A stretch of DNA of 64,000 bases. Origin: Porphyromonas gingivalis ATCC 33277 (GTDB taxonomy: Bacteria; Bacteroidota; Bacteroidia; Bacteroidales; Porphyromonadaceae). The stretch covers positions 1,743,501 to 1,807,500 of the forward strand of contig NC_010729.1 in the NCBI RefSeq assembly GCF_000010505.1, written 5' to 3'. A program made the position numbers and the translations under genes. A model generated the notes under the pieces. The model was not told the origin of the DNA and searched no databases. It saw only the letters and a program-made list of their open reading frames with translations. This document shows positions 28,223 through 37,419 of the stretch, in pieces (position 1 is the first letter of the stretch; each line of letters begins with the position of its first letter).

Positions 28223-30745
28223 TCATCCCAATTCAACGACAGTGATGCCGGCCCCTCCGAACTGGACGTGTTCGTCTGCAAAATGCCTTACGCCATTGAC
28301 TGTAGCCAAATACTCCCTGATCACCGTTCTGAGTGCACCTGTTCCCGTTCCATGAAGTATCCGTACGCGCGGTATTCCCAGTTGGATGGCATCATCGATA
28401 AAATACATGACGGCTTGGACGGCTTCGTTCACACGCATGCCACGCAAATCGATGTCTTGATTGAAATCCAAACGCTTCTCGTGGATCCGGTCTATGATCA
28501 TTCGGGCAGATGCTCCGGAGACAGGCTCAGACTTCCGCTCTTTGACGGGCTTGGCCGGTTCCAACCGATCGATCGGCACAGTCGTTTTGATCATTCCGAG
28601 AGCAATGGTAGCCTCCCGATCATTCATATCTATAATACTGCCTATAGCCGTCTGTCCTTTGATTCGTACCGTATCGCCCACTCGTATGGCAGGGAGTTGG
28701 GGCACTTCTTGCAGCTTTGGCTGTACAGGTGTTTCGACCGAACGGCTTGCTACTTTCTCCTGCTTCCGTTTTTTCCTCCGTTTTATTTTCTCTATCTCCC
28801 GATTGATTCGCTCTTCTTTTTCGATCTCTTCTTTGTTGATCGTTTCCTTGAAGTCGCTCAGCTCCTGTCGTGCTCTCCGCGTTTTCTCCCTTTCGGCTTG
28901 TGCCTCTTTGATGTCGCGGATAGTTTTCTCTATCTGTGCAGACGATTGGGACAGCATCTCGGATGCTTGTTGGCGGGCTTCGTCCAGTATTTGTTTGCGT
29001 TCTTTTTTGATAGACTCCAGACGCGATTCATATTCGGCGGCAGCCCCTTCCAGCCGTTTTTCCTCCTTTCGGATATTGGTACGCTTAGTCTCCCAGTATC
29101 GCTTGTCCCGTACGATGTCCTGAAGATATTTATCCATGTCGATGTAGCCCGTGCCCACCTTATCCGTGGCTTCGGCTATGACCTCCTCGGGCAGCCCAAT
29201 CTTGCGAGCAATCTCGATGGCAAACGAACTTCCCGGCCGACCGATGGAAAGGCGGAAGAGTGGGCGCATCTCATGGCGATCGTAGAGCATGGCTCCGTTT
29301 ACAAGCCCCGGTGTCTCTTCGGCATAGGCCTTCAGATTCTGGTAGTGAGTGGTTACTACTCCGAATCCTTCCTGTTCGTTGAAGCGATGTAGCAGTGCTT
29401 CCGCAATGGCTCCGCCTATCTGAGGTTCGGTACCGCCACCGAACTCATCTATTAATAATAGTGTACTCTTATCCGTATGGCGGGCAAAGTGTTTCATATT
29501 CCTCAGATGCGAACTGTAGGTGCTGAGGTCATCTTCTATGGACTGTTCATCGCCTATATCGATGAAGAGCTTGCCGAATATCCCTGCCGTAGAATCGGGA
29601 GACATCGGTATAGGAAGACCGCTTTGCAGCATGTATTGCAACAGCCCCACCGTCTTTAGACAGACAGATTTGCCTCCTGCATTGGGACCGGATATGACCA
29701 GGATGCGTTTGTCGGGAGCAGTGAGCGATATATCCAGCGGAATCACATCTCTGCCATGCGCCCTGAGACTGCGAAGCAGCAGCGGATGTACGGCTTTCTC
29801 CCAACGGATCTCCGGCTTCTTGGACAAAATGGGACGGATAGCATTCCATTCGCCGCAGAGACGAGCTTTCGCTGAGATGAAATCAAACAGTCCTATCCAT
29901 TCGTAGCAGTCGATCAGATCATGAATGTGCGGACGAAGTGCATCGCATACCTCTATCAGGATGCGAATGATTTCCCGTCTTTCGGCTGCCTCCAGCTCGC
30001 GAATACGATTGTTCGCTTCTACTATCTCTGCCGGTTCGATGAAGACGGTCTTCCCCGTGCCGGATTCGTCATGGACGATACCTCTTACTTTCCGCTTATG
30101 TGCCGGAGCTACCGGAATCACCAGCCGCCCATCGCGTACCGATGGCTGTACGCCCTGATCCACCCAGCCTTCGGACTGAGCCAAGCGAAGGATGCCTTGG
30201 AGGGTGCGCGAGATATTTTTCTCTATGGAAGAGAGTTCGCGACGGATATTCATCAGTTCGGGCGAGGCATTGTCTTTCATTTTCCCGAACCGATCGAACA
30301 AGCTGCTGATACGCTTCTCCAGATCCGGAAAAGCAATGACCTCGGACAAAAGAGTTTGGAGGTGGGGGTATGGTGTATCCTTACCCTCCTCTTCTTCCCC
30401 CACATGGAAGAAACGGATGAGAGCCTCGATTGTCCTCAGAGCAGTAGCCACATCCAGCAACTCTGGCTCTTCCAGATAGGTACCGGCAGGTCGGATACGG
30501 TTTAGTGCTTCTCGCACATCGGCCAGACGGAGATCGGGAAACAAGTCTTCTTCTCTCAGGATAATCTGCATTTCTTCCGTCTCGGCAAGCAAGCGGCTGA
30601 CTTCGTCATGCCTTGCAAGAGCATGCATCTGCATTACCCGATCGCTGCCCATCGGACTATGGCAACGGCCGATGAGAAGGCGACGAATCTCATCGAAACC
30701 CACTTTCTCCTCGAAGTTGTGGGGGTAAGTCTCCATCCGAATCAT
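28223..30745 (-). CDS. mutS2: Endonuclease MutS2
   Basis: 840 residues. MutS-type core and clamp helices, then the ABC ATPase with Walker A ISGPNAGGKSVCLK near residue 360 and Walker B LLIDEFGGGTEP, a long charged coiled coil (about residues 530-650), and a C-terminal Smr nuclease domain (DLRGMRVNEAVQAV, HGTGTGALRTVIREYL). MutS2 lacks the mismatch-reading domain; in other bacteria it suppresses homologous recombination or rescues collided ribosomes. It starts 9 bases after rseP, so the two are probably co-transcribed. Confidence 0.95.
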   Translation of the reverse strand: MIRMETYPHNFEEKVGFDEIRRLLIGRCHSPMGSDRVMQMHALARHDEVSRLLAETEEMQIILREEDLFPDLRLADVREALNRIRPAGTYLEEPELLDVATALRTIEALIRFFHVGEEEEGKDTPYPHLQTLLSEVIAFPDLEKRISSLFDRFGKMKDNASPELMNIRRELSSIEKNISRTLQGILRLAQSEGWVDQGVQPSVRDGRLVIPVAPAHKRKVRGIVHDESGTGKTVFIEPAEIVEANNRIRELEAAERREIIRILIEVCDALRPHIHDLIDCYEWIGLFDFISAKARLCGEWNAIRPILSKKPEIRWEKAVHPLLLRSLRAHGRDVIPLDISLTAPDKRILVISGPNAGGKSVCLKTVGLLQYMLQSGLPIPMSPDSTAGIFGKLFIDIGDEQSIEDDLSTYSSHLRNMKHFARHTDKSTLLLIDEFGGGTEPQIGGAIAEALLHRFNEQEGFGVVTTHYQNLKAYAEETPGLVNGAMLYDRHEMRPLFRLSIGRPGSSFAIEIARKIGLPEEVIAEATDKVGTGYIDMDKYLQDIVRDKRYWETKRTNIRKEEKRLEGAAAEYESRLESIKKERKQILDEARQQASEMLSQSSAQIEKTIRDIKEAQAEREKTRRARQELSDFKETINKEEIEKEERINREIEKIKRRKKRKQEKVASRSVETPVQPKLQEVPQLPAIRVGDTVRIKGQTAIGSIIDMNDREATIALGMIKTTVPIDRLEPAKPVKERKSEPVSGASARMIIDRIHEKRLDFNQDIDLRGMRVNEAVQAVMYFIDDAIQLGIPRVRILHGTGTGALRTVIREYLATVNGVRHFADEHVQFGGAGITVVELG

Positions 30746-30754
30746 AGCGGTCTG

Positions 30755-32074
30755 TCAGCGAAAAGCCCTGAGCAAGTCATTGCCATTGGCATAGAGAACG
30801 AGAAGAATCAGAATAGCCATCCCGATCAATTGCGCACGGATAAGGACTTCCTGACCGACTTTCCTGCGGGTAATGATTTCAATAAGAAGAAAGAGAATAT
30901 GTCCTCCATCCAATGCCGGTATGGGCAGAATGTTCATGACTGCCAGCATGATGGAGAGAAGTGCCGTCATAGCCCAGAATTGAGGCCAGTTCCAAGAGGC
31001 CGGGAAAAGGCTGCCCAATGTACCGAAGCCACCTATCTGTCCTGCCCCTTCTTTGGTGAAGACGTACTTCATGTCGCTTACGTAGCTGCGCATGGTGCCC
31101 ATACCTTGTGCTATTCCGGCCGGTATGGCTTCGAATAGCGAATATCGGATATGATCGATGGTATAGATGGCATCCAACGGTCGGAGGCTCACTCCGATAA
31201 GTCCGCCGGTATCTACCGGCAGCGTTATAGTCAGCTCTTCGCCTGCTCGGGCTACGGACAGGGCTATACTATCGCCTGCATGGCTGCGAATGGCTCCGAT
31301 CACATCGCTTGCATCAGGCATCAACTTGCCATTTACGGCAGTGATACTGTCGCCCGCTTTCAGCTGATTGGCATAAGCCGTCCCTTGGGGCATGACGCTA
31401 TCGATGACGAACGGCACCTGTATGGACATAAAGCCGCTGTTGGCTTTGAGCACACGCTTCATCATATCGTGCGGAACATGTACGATCTCTCGCCGGCCTT
31501 GTCTCAGGACTTCCACTTGGCGAGCCTGAATCACCGACCGCATGAACCCTGAAGCCAAAGCATCCGCCGGCCGGCCATCCACAGTGAGGATAATATCATT
31601 GTTTTGAAAACCGGCCTCCTGTGCCACGGAGGAGAAGGCCATGCCCGAACTGATACGCTCCGAAGGCATCCGCATACTACCCCATTGCAGGACAATACCG
31701 GAATAGATGACAAGAGCCAACAGGAAATTGAACAGCACTCCCCCCAGCATGATCAGAAGCCGCTGCCATGCCGGTCGACTGCGGAATTCATAAGGTTTCG
31801 GCTCTTGCTGCAAGTACTCGGTATCCATGGATTCGTCTATCATCCCGTTGATCTTGCAATAGCCACCGAGAGGAAGCCAACCGATACCGAATTCCGTTTC
31901 GCTTCGTTTGGGCTTGTAACGGAAGATGGCACCTCCCCAATCGAAGAAAAGGTAGAACTTGTCCACCCTGACTCGGAAGAGACGAGCAAAAAAGTAATGT
32001 CCCAATTCATGGACGAAAACCAGAATGGCGAATGCGAGGATCAACTGCGCAGCTTTAATGAGGAAAACTATCAT
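30755..32074 (-). CDS. rseP: Site-2 zinc metalloprotease RseP
   Basis: 439 residues of the M50 family. The catalytic HELGH lies in the first membrane helix (FVHELGHYFFARLF, residues about 23-36), a PDZ region follows (AQEAGFQNNDIILTVDGRPA; ANQLKAGDSITAVNG), and the second metal ligand motif NILPIPALDGGH is in the third helix. It cleaves membrane-embedded anti-sigma factors and leftover signal peptides in the inner membrane. First gene of the rseP-mutS2 pair; TATCTTTG at 32138-32145 is a likely -7 box. Confidence 0.95.
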   Translation of the reverse strand: MIVFLIKAAQLILAFAILVFVHELGHYFFARLFRVRVDKFYLFFDWGGAIFRYKPKRSETEFGIGWLPLGGYCKINGMIDESMDTEYLQQEPKPYEFRSRPAWQRLLIMLGGVLFNFLLALVIYSGIVLQWGSMRMPSERISSGMAFSSVAQEAGFQNNDIILTVDGRPADALASGFMRSVIQARQVEVLRQGRREIVHVPHDMMKRVLKANSGFMSIQVPFVIDSVMPQGTAYANQLKAGDSITAVNGKLMPDASDVIGAIRSHAGDSIALSVARAGEELTITLPVDTGGLIGVSLRPLDAIYTIDHIRYSLFEAIPAGIAQGMGTMRSYVSDMKYVFTKEGAGQIGGFGTLGSLFPASWNWPQFWAMTALLSIMLAVMNILPIPALDGGHILFLLIEIITRRKVGQEVLIRAQLIGMAILILLVLYANGNDLLRAFR

Positions 32075-32137
32075 GCGAGAGTCTTAATTATGTAAGAGGG
32101 CTGATTGTATGTGCCTCTTTCCTTCAATAACATGCGG

Positions 32138-32145
32138 CAAAGATA
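32138..32145 (-). promoter_or_regulatory. -7 element upstream of rseP
   Basis: TATCTTTG on the minus strand, followed by CCGC, 64 bases before the rseP ATG. No clear -33 TTG at the right distance. Confidence 0.5.
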
Positions 32146-32227
32146 TAGGTTTTCGCTCTCTGCTCCCCTCGCAATTATGTGAGGGCGAGATGATAGTAAA
32201 GCGATCAGGAACGAAAAAATGGATTTC

Positions 32228-32390
32228 TACAGTTCGGAAAAATGTGGTCTGAGTTTATTTTCGTTTTGGTTCGTAAATTTTTTCTTTCCCGAACCAAAAC
32301 GAAAAAGATCTCGCGCCGCATTCTCAAATTCTTGGAACCGCAATCTTGCCATGTTCGGTTCGAAAAAAACGCGAGCTGTTCTTTCGCTTC
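32228..32390 (+). repeat. Dispersed hairpin repeat, copy 1
   Basis: TTTTCGTTTTGGTTCG (32258-32273) and CGAACCAAAACGAAAA (32290-32305) are perfect 16-bp arms; flanks GTTCGGAAAAATGTGG and GATCTCGCGCCGCA resemble those of the inverted, more diverged copy at 55660-55800. Probably a decayed non-autonomous element. Confidence 0.65.
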
Positions 32391-32467
32391 TCACTTTTTT
32401 GAGCAGACCGAAAGACACTGATGCAGCCGCACCGTAAGTAAACGTCAGACGTAAAATGCGTTTTGCT

Positions 32468-32475
32468 TATCTTTG
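32468..32475 (+). promoter_or_regulatory. -7 element upstream of the antiporter gene
   Basis: TATCTTTG followed by CAG, 75 bases before the ATG; -33 element not evident. Confidence 0.5.
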
Positions 32476-32550
32476 CAGAGCTTGCTCTATGGGCAAAAAA
32501 CGGATCTTTCTCCTACAACATCTTCGTATAACAAGTATAACTGAAAGCTG

Positions 32551-34071
32551 ATGTTATCTACTGAACACTTCCTCCTCTTTGCTTCTATTGTCCTATTTGC
32601 TGGTATTATGGCCGGAAAGGTGGGCTATCGTTTCGGTATCCCTACCCTTTTGATCTTTCTCTTCACCGGTATGCTTTTCGGAGTGGATGGATTCGGTTTT
32701 CAGTTTTCTAATGCCGATGTGGCACAGTCGGTAGGAATCATCGCTCTCTCCATTATTCTCTTCACCGGTGGTATGGATACGCGGATCAGAAAGGTGCGTC
32801 CGGTCATTGCCCAGGGACTTACGCTGTCTACTTTGGGTGTCTTGCTGACAGCTCTTCTATCCGGGTTCTTTATCTTTTGGCTGAGCGGTTCGGACTTTGG
32901 CCCTTACCCGTTCGCTCTTTCTACCTCTTTGCTGCTGGCTGCCACGATGGCCAGTACCGACTCGGCTTCGGTATTCGCCATCCTCCGTTCGCAAAAGATG
33001 CAGCTCAAAGAGAATCTGGCTCCGACACTGGAGATGGAGAGCGGTAGTAACGACCCCATGGCGTATATGCTGACCATTGCACTCATCGATTTCATCACCA
33101 CCGGTCAGAGCGGAATAGGGCCTATTGTTCTGACTTTCATCCTGCAGTTCGTCGTGGGTGGTACATTGGGTTTCCTGATGGGGCGTTTGGCCGTCTTTAT
33201 TCTCAATCGGATGAATATCCACAACGATACGCTCTACCCCATTACCCTGCTGTGCATGGTGTTTTTCACCTTCTCGGTGACCTCCCTTTTGCAAGGGAAC
33301 GGTTATTTGGCTGTTTATATCGCCGGTATTGTAGTCGGGAACAATCGGGTTATTCATAAGAAGAGTATTAATACCTTTCTCGATGGTATCACCTGGCTGG
33401 TACAGATTATCCTGTTCATCCTCTTGGGCTTGCTCGTCAATCCGAGAGAGATGCTGGATGTGGCACCGTTCTCCCTCGTGGTAGGTGCTTTCATGATTCT
33501 CATAGCTCGCCCGTTGGCCGTCTATTTCTGCCTGATTCCCTTCCGCAAAATATCATTCAGGGGTAAGACCTTTCTCAGCTGGGTCGGATTGCGCGGAGCC
33601 GTTCCTATCATCTTTGCCACCTATCCCATGATCGATAATATCCCCGGAGCGGATCAGCTTTTCAATGTCGTCTTCTTCATTACCATACTCTCTCTGCTCG
33701 TACAGGGGAGTACGATCTCCCAGGTAGCACGTTGGCTCGGACTGGATATTCCTTCGCCGCCAATAGGTAGCCTGTTCGGTGTGGAAATACCGGAAGAGAC
33801 GGGAACCAAGTTGGAGGAGAGAGTGGTGGATGCTTCCATGCTGTCCCATGGCGATCTGCTGATGAATCTTTCTCTTCGTGACGAAGAGCTTGTCATCCTG
33901 GTACGAAGAGGCGAGGGCTATCGTGTACCGAAAGGGCGTATGCACTTGCAAGTGGGAGACGTGCTACTGATCGTATCCGAAAAGAATCTTTCCCAGACAT
34001 TGACCTCAGGCGATCCGGAGAATCATCCCGGTCTTCTGCAGCGTCTCAAGCACAGGCTCTTGCGCCGTTAG
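32551..34071 (+). CDS. Potassium/proton antiporter, CPA1 family (NhaP2/CvrA-like)
   Basis: 506 residues. About 12 membrane helices form the Na+/H+ exchanger domain, with conserved stretches ATMASTDSASVFAILRS and LEMESGSNDPMAYML (the acidic ion-binding helix) and GLRGAVPIIFATYPM. The last ~90 residues are a cytoplasmic RCK-C/TrkA-C domain (LLMNLSLRDEELVILVRRG...LQVGDVLLIV), typical of the NhaP2 type that exchanges cytoplasmic K+ for H+ and is gated by ligand binding. Monocistronic; its stop overlaps the convergent uvrB stop. Confidence 0.9.
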   Translation: MLSTEHFLLFASIVLFAGIMAGKVGYRFGIPTLLIFLFTGMLFGVDGFGFQFSNADVAQSVGIIALSIILFTGGMDTRIRKVRPVIAQGLTLSTLGVLLTALLSGFFIFWLSGSDFGPYPFALSTSLLLAATMASTDSASVFAILRSQKMQLKENLAPTLEMESGSNDPMAYMLTIALIDFITTGQSGIGPIVLTFILQFVVGGTLGFLMGRLAVFILNRMNIHNDTLYPITLLCMVFFTFSVTSLLQGNGYLAVYIAGIVVGNNRVIHKKSINTFLDGITWLVQIILFILLGLLVNPREMLDVAPFSLVVGAFMILIARPLAVYFCLIPFRKISFRGKTFLSWVGLRGAVPIIFATYPMIDNIPGADQLFNVVFFITILSLLVQGSTISQVARWLGLDIPSPPIGSLFGVEIPEETGTKLEERVVDASMLSHGDLLMNLSLRDEELVILVRRGEGYRVPKGRMHLQVGDVLLIVSEKNLSQTLTSGDPENHPGLLQRLKHRLLRR

Positions 34072-36104
34072 GCTGTGAGTTGCTCCAGCTTCTTTTCCAA
34101 TCGTGCGGCTTCGTCCCGAAGTCGCGCCGCTTCCAGAAAGTCCAGCTCTTTGGCTGCTGCCAACATTTGCTTCTTGGTCGAAGCAATGAGTGCTTCCAGC
34201 TTGGGTTTGCTCAGATAGTCGGCCAAAGGATCGGCAGCCACCATGCTGCTCTCTTCTATGTACGCACCGGATTCTGTGCCGGATTGCAAGGCCGACACAT
34301 CGCCTTCTCCCCAAATGGCAGCACTGTTCTTCACTATCTGTTGGGGGGTGATGCCGTGCGCTTCGTTATAGGCCAGTTGCTTTGCGCGCCGGCGTGCAGC
34401 CTCGTCCATGGTGAGCTGCATACTGTCGGTGATCTTGTCCGCGTAGAAGATGACACGCCCATGAATGTGCCGGGCAGCACGTCCTGCAGTCTGCGTGAGC
34501 GAACGATGCGAGCGCAGGAATCCTTCCTTATCCGCATCCAGAATAGCCACAAGCGAAACTTCCGGCAAGTCCAATCCTTCGCGGAGCAGATTCACCCCGA
34601 TGAGTGCATCGTAGACCCCCTTGCGCAGGTCTTCCATGATACGCACACGCTCCAGCGTGTCCACATCGCTGTGTATGTAGCCGGTGCTGATACCGTGGCG
34701 CAGCAGGTATTCGCTAAGCTCCTCTGCCATACGTTTAGTCAGGGTCGTTACCAGTACGCGCTCCTTCTTTTCGATGCAGCGTGCTATCTCCTCCATCAGA
34801 TCGTCCACTTGGTTTGCCGTCGGCTTGACGTCGATGATGGGATCCAGCAGTCCGGTCGGACGGATCAGCTGTTCGACGATCACGCCTTCGCTTCTGTTCA
34901 GCTCATAGTCGGCAGGTGTGGCACTGATATAAAGGGTCCGGGGGGTGAGAGCTTCGAACTCGTCGAAGCGAAGCGGCCGATTGTCGAGAGCGGCAGGCAG
35001 GCGGAATCCGTATTCGACCAGATTCTCCTTGCGCGAACGATCGCCTCCGTACATGGCACGTATCTGCGGTATCGTTACATGGCTTTCGTCTATGACCAAC
35101 AGGAAATCCTCCGGGAAATAATCCAACAGACAGAAAGGACGTTCGCCCGCGTCACGGCCGTCGAAGTAGCGCGAATAGTTCTCTATACCGGAACAATAAC
35201 CCAACTCACGGATCATTTCCAAGTCATACGTGACCCGCTCATACAAGCGTTTGGCTTCGTATGGTTTGCCGATCTCTTTCAGAAAATCGACCTGTGCGCC
35301 CAGATCCACATCGATTTTCCCCACTGCCCGATCCACCTGCTCCTTAGTCGTCACGAAGAGATTGGCCGGATATATCTTCAGCTCCGACAGCAGGCCGTAT
35401 TCCCGTCCCGTTCGCGGATCGAAGGTACTCAGCCGCTCGACCTCTCCATCCCAAAACTCCACCCTGTATGCCACGCCGTCATAACCTTCTACGGCGGGGA
35501 ATATGTCCACGCTGTCGCCTTTGACACGGAAGTTGCCGCTCTCGAACTCTACTTTATTGTTCGTGTAGTAGCTCTCTACCAGCAGGCGGATAAAATGATC
35601 CCTGTCGGCCCTTTGTCCCGTGTGCAGGCTGATCACCTTTTCGGAAAAAGCTTCAGGATTGGCCATACCGTAGAGACAAGATACGGAGCTGACCACAAGC
35701 ACATCTTTCCGCCCTGACAGGAGCGAAGCCGTGGCCCTCAATCGCAGTTTTTCGATCTCCGCGTTGATGGCCATGTCCTTTTCGATATAGGTGTCTGTGA
35801 CGGGGAGGTAGGCCTCGGGCTGATAGTAGTCGTAGTAGCTGACGAAATACTCCACCGCATTCTTGGGGAAGAAGGCTTTGAACTCTCCGTATAGCTGTGC
35901 CGCCAAAGTCTTGTTGTGACTCAGGACAAGGGTCGGACGATTGACCGCCGCCACCACGTTAGCCACCGTAAAGGTTTTGCCCGAACCCGTTACGCCGAGC
36001 AGCGTCTGAGCCGGCATCCCTTCGTTGATGCCCTGTACGAGTTGGCGAATGGCTTCCGGCTGGTCGCCCGTGGGCTTGAATCGAGAAGTGAGTTTGTAGT
36101 CCAT
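34068..36104 (-). CDS. uvrB: UvrABC system protein B
   Basis: 678 residues, full length. Walker A LLGVTGSGKTFTVANV near residue 37, the beta-hairpin region YYDYYQPEAYLP that inserts into damaged DNA, DESHV helicase box, TAGRAARH motif VI, and the C-terminal UVR domain (KELDFLEAARLRDEAARLE) that binds UvrC. It verifies lesions in nucleotide excision repair. The stop codon overlaps that of the antiporter by two bases. Confidence 0.98.
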   Translation of the reverse strand: MDYKLTSRFKPTGDQPEAIRQLVQGINEGMPAQTLLGVTGSGKTFTVANVVAAVNRPTLVLSHNKTLAAQLYGEFKAFFPKNAVEYFVSYYDYYQPEAYLPVTDTYIEKDMAINAEIEKLRLRATASLLSGRKDVLVVSSVSCLYGMANPEAFSEKVISLHTGQRADRDHFIRLLVESYYTNNKVEFESGNFRVKGDSVDIFPAVEGYDGVAYRVEFWDGEVERLSTFDPRTGREYGLLSELKIYPANLFVTTKEQVDRAVGKIDVDLGAQVDFLKEIGKPYEAKRLYERVTYDLEMIRELGYCSGIENYSRYFDGRDAGERPFCLLDYFPEDFLLVIDESHVTIPQIRAMYGGDRSRKENLVEYGFRLPAALDNRPLRFDEFEALTPRTLYISATPADYELNRSEGVIVEQLIRPTGLLDPIIDVKPTANQVDDLMEEIARCIEKKERVLVTTLTKRMAEELSEYLLRHGISTGYIHSDVDTLERVRIMEDLRKGVYDALIGVNLLREGLDLPEVSLVAILDADKEGFLRSHRSLTQTAGRAARHIHGRVIFYADKITDSMQLTMDEAARRRAKQLAYNEAHGITPQQIVKNSAAIWGEGDVSALQSGTESGAYIEESSMVAADPLADYLSKPKLEALIASTKKQMLAAAKELDFLEAARLRDEAARLEKKLEQLTA

Positions 36105-36376
36105 TACTTATCTTTTCTGAGTGTGGTCGAGCCTGTATGCTTTCCTCGAACAAAGATAATTATGGAGATCACTGTATAGAATTTCAAGACCATGAATTTT
36201 GCAAATTTGCACGCCGGACAATCTGCATTGCAGAGCTGAAATACAGATTTCCCGACCAAAAAGATCTGTCGCGTGGCTCTTGGAACAGTTGAATGGAAAT
36301 GGACTAATCATCGAATAAGACTGTCGCACGGGATAAACCATACATCTTTCATCATTTATGTAAGGCTGCCCGTTGC
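36105..36376. other. Intergenic region upstream of uvrB
   Basis: Holds the uvrB -7 box at 36151-36158. Sequence around 36245-36280 (GACCAAAAAGATCTGTCGCG) faintly resembles the dispersed hairpin repeat at 32290-32320 but too little remains to call it. No gene. Confidence 0.4.
36151..36158 (-). promoter_or_regulatory. -7 element of uvrB
   Basis: TATCTTTG on the minus strand, 47 bases before the uvrB ATG. No TTG at a good -33 distance. Confidence 0.5.
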
Positions 36377-36416
36377 ACAAAAAAACGGCTATGCCCTGTG
36401 AAATGAGCATAGCCGT
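36377..36416 (-). terminator. Terminator after tsf
   Basis: ACGGCTATGC (36385-36394) / GCATAGCCGT (36407-36416), perfect 10-bp stem, followed on the minus strand by TTTTTTGTGC. It closes the rplM-rpsI-rpsB-tsf operon. Confidence 0.88.
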
Positions 36417-36456
36417 TCGGGAATGACGAAAGCTACTTGGTCGCGCAGCTATTTGA

Positions 36457-37281
36457 TCAGTCGGCGTTGAGCGTGAAACGCTTGAAGCCTACTACAGTCA
36501 GCGTCTTGCTACCGGTATGGAGATATTGTTCGATGGTCAGCTTGCTGTCCTTCACGAACTCCTGCTGCAAGAGTGTGTTTTCCTTGTAGTACTTCTGCAA
36601 AGCACCTTGAGCGATACGATCCAGCAGATTCTCCGGCTTGCCGGCTTCGAGAGCCTTTTCGCGAGCGATCTGCAATTCCTGATCGATGATGTGCTGATCG
36701 ACCTGCTCGGGCAGTACTGCCACGGGGTTCATAGCTGCAATCTGCATGGCTATGTCACGAGCCATCTGGTGTTCGATAGCTTCGTTGAATGCAGCCACGG
36801 TAGCCAGCTTGTTGCCCGGGTGGATATAAGAAATGCTGGAGGCACCGCTGATGTATTCGTAAGCACCCAATTCCATCTTCTCACCCGTCACACCGATACG
36901 ATCGGTAATGTGGTCGGCTATGGTGCGTCCGTCAGCCAAAGGAAGGGCGAGCAGCTCTTCTTTGTTGGCCGGCTTCTTGTCCATAGCAGTATTGAGGATA
37001 TTTTGTGTAAGCTCGATAAATTCGGCATTCTTTGCCACAAAATCAGTCTCGCACTTGAGAGCTACGATAGCGGCAAATCCGTCTTTGTCGGCTGAGAGTA
37101 CGCAGCCTTCCGCCGCTTCTCTGTCCGAACGCTTGGCAGCTACTGCTTGTCCCTTCTTGCGAATGATTTCCATTGCTTTCTCGAAGTCGTTGTTGGACTC
37201 TTCGAGCGCATTCTTACAGTCCATCATGCCGGCACCGCTCATCTTACGCAGCTTGGCAATGTCTTGAATTGTTACAGCCAT
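36457..37281 (-). CDS. tsf: Translation elongation factor Ts
   Basis: 274 residues. N-terminal UBA-like helix bundle (IAKLRKMSGAGMMDCKNALEESN), the TDFVAKN motif that contacts EF-Tu, and a dimerisation subdomain. It recycles EF-Tu-GDP. The gene follows rpsB by 138 bases that hold imperfect hairpins. Confidence 0.98.
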   Translation of the reverse strand: MAVTIQDIAKLRKMSGAGMMDCKNALEESNNDFEKAMEIIRKKGQAVAAKRSDREAAEGCVLSADKDGFAAIVALKCETDFVAKNAEFIELTQNILNTAMDKKPANKEELLALPLADGRTIADHITDRIGVTGEKMELGAYEYISGASSISYIHPGNKLATVAAFNEAIEHQMARDIAMQIAAMNPVAVLPEQVDQHIIDQELQIAREKALEAGKPENLLDRIAQGALQKYYKENTLLQQEFVKDSKLTIEQYLHTGSKTLTVVGFKRFTLNAD

Positions 37282-37324
37282 TGGTTTGTTCTATAATGAA
37301 TGGGTTATTAGTTCTGTAAAAAAG

Positions 37325-37407
37325 TTATGAGCCATGAGTCATAACCCCTGAGTTTGGAACCTGCATGCTGAGGCCACTCATGGATTATAACCCATAGCTC
37401 ATAATTC
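37325..37407. repeat. Imperfect palindromic repeats between rpsB and tsf
   Basis: GTTATGA...TCATAAC (37326-37347) and a related ATTATAACCC...CTCATAAT block (37384-37405) consist of variants of ATGAGTTATGAC-like words. They can fold into alternative hairpins but have no T-run. Possibly a processing or attenuation site in the rpsB-tsf transcript. Confidence 0.5.
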
Positions 37408-37419
37408 CATGTGTGCTGT

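Larger units (their letters stand above)
32075..32550. other. Divergent intergenic region between rseP and the antiporter
   Basis: Holds a -7 box for each divergent gene and, between them, one copy of a dispersed imperfect repeat with a 16-bp perfect hairpin (32228-32390). No gene: the ORFs here are translations of that repeat. Confidence 0.6.

Noticed and set aside
32219-32437. 72-codon ORF with FSFWFVNFFFPEPKRK
   Set aside because: The peptide reappears in a minus-strand ORF at 55526-55807 only because both translate the dispersed hairpin repeat; no start signal or conserved protein frame.
34080-35717. 545-codon ORF antisense to uvrB (and similar long antisense ORFs at 9264-10736, 28121-29392, 42171-43340, 48661-49914, 4554-5360)
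   Set aside because: Each lies fully opposite a well-identified gene, is rich in His/Gln/Arg/Ile from reversed codons, has no family motif and no ribosome binding site; they are codon-usage shadows.
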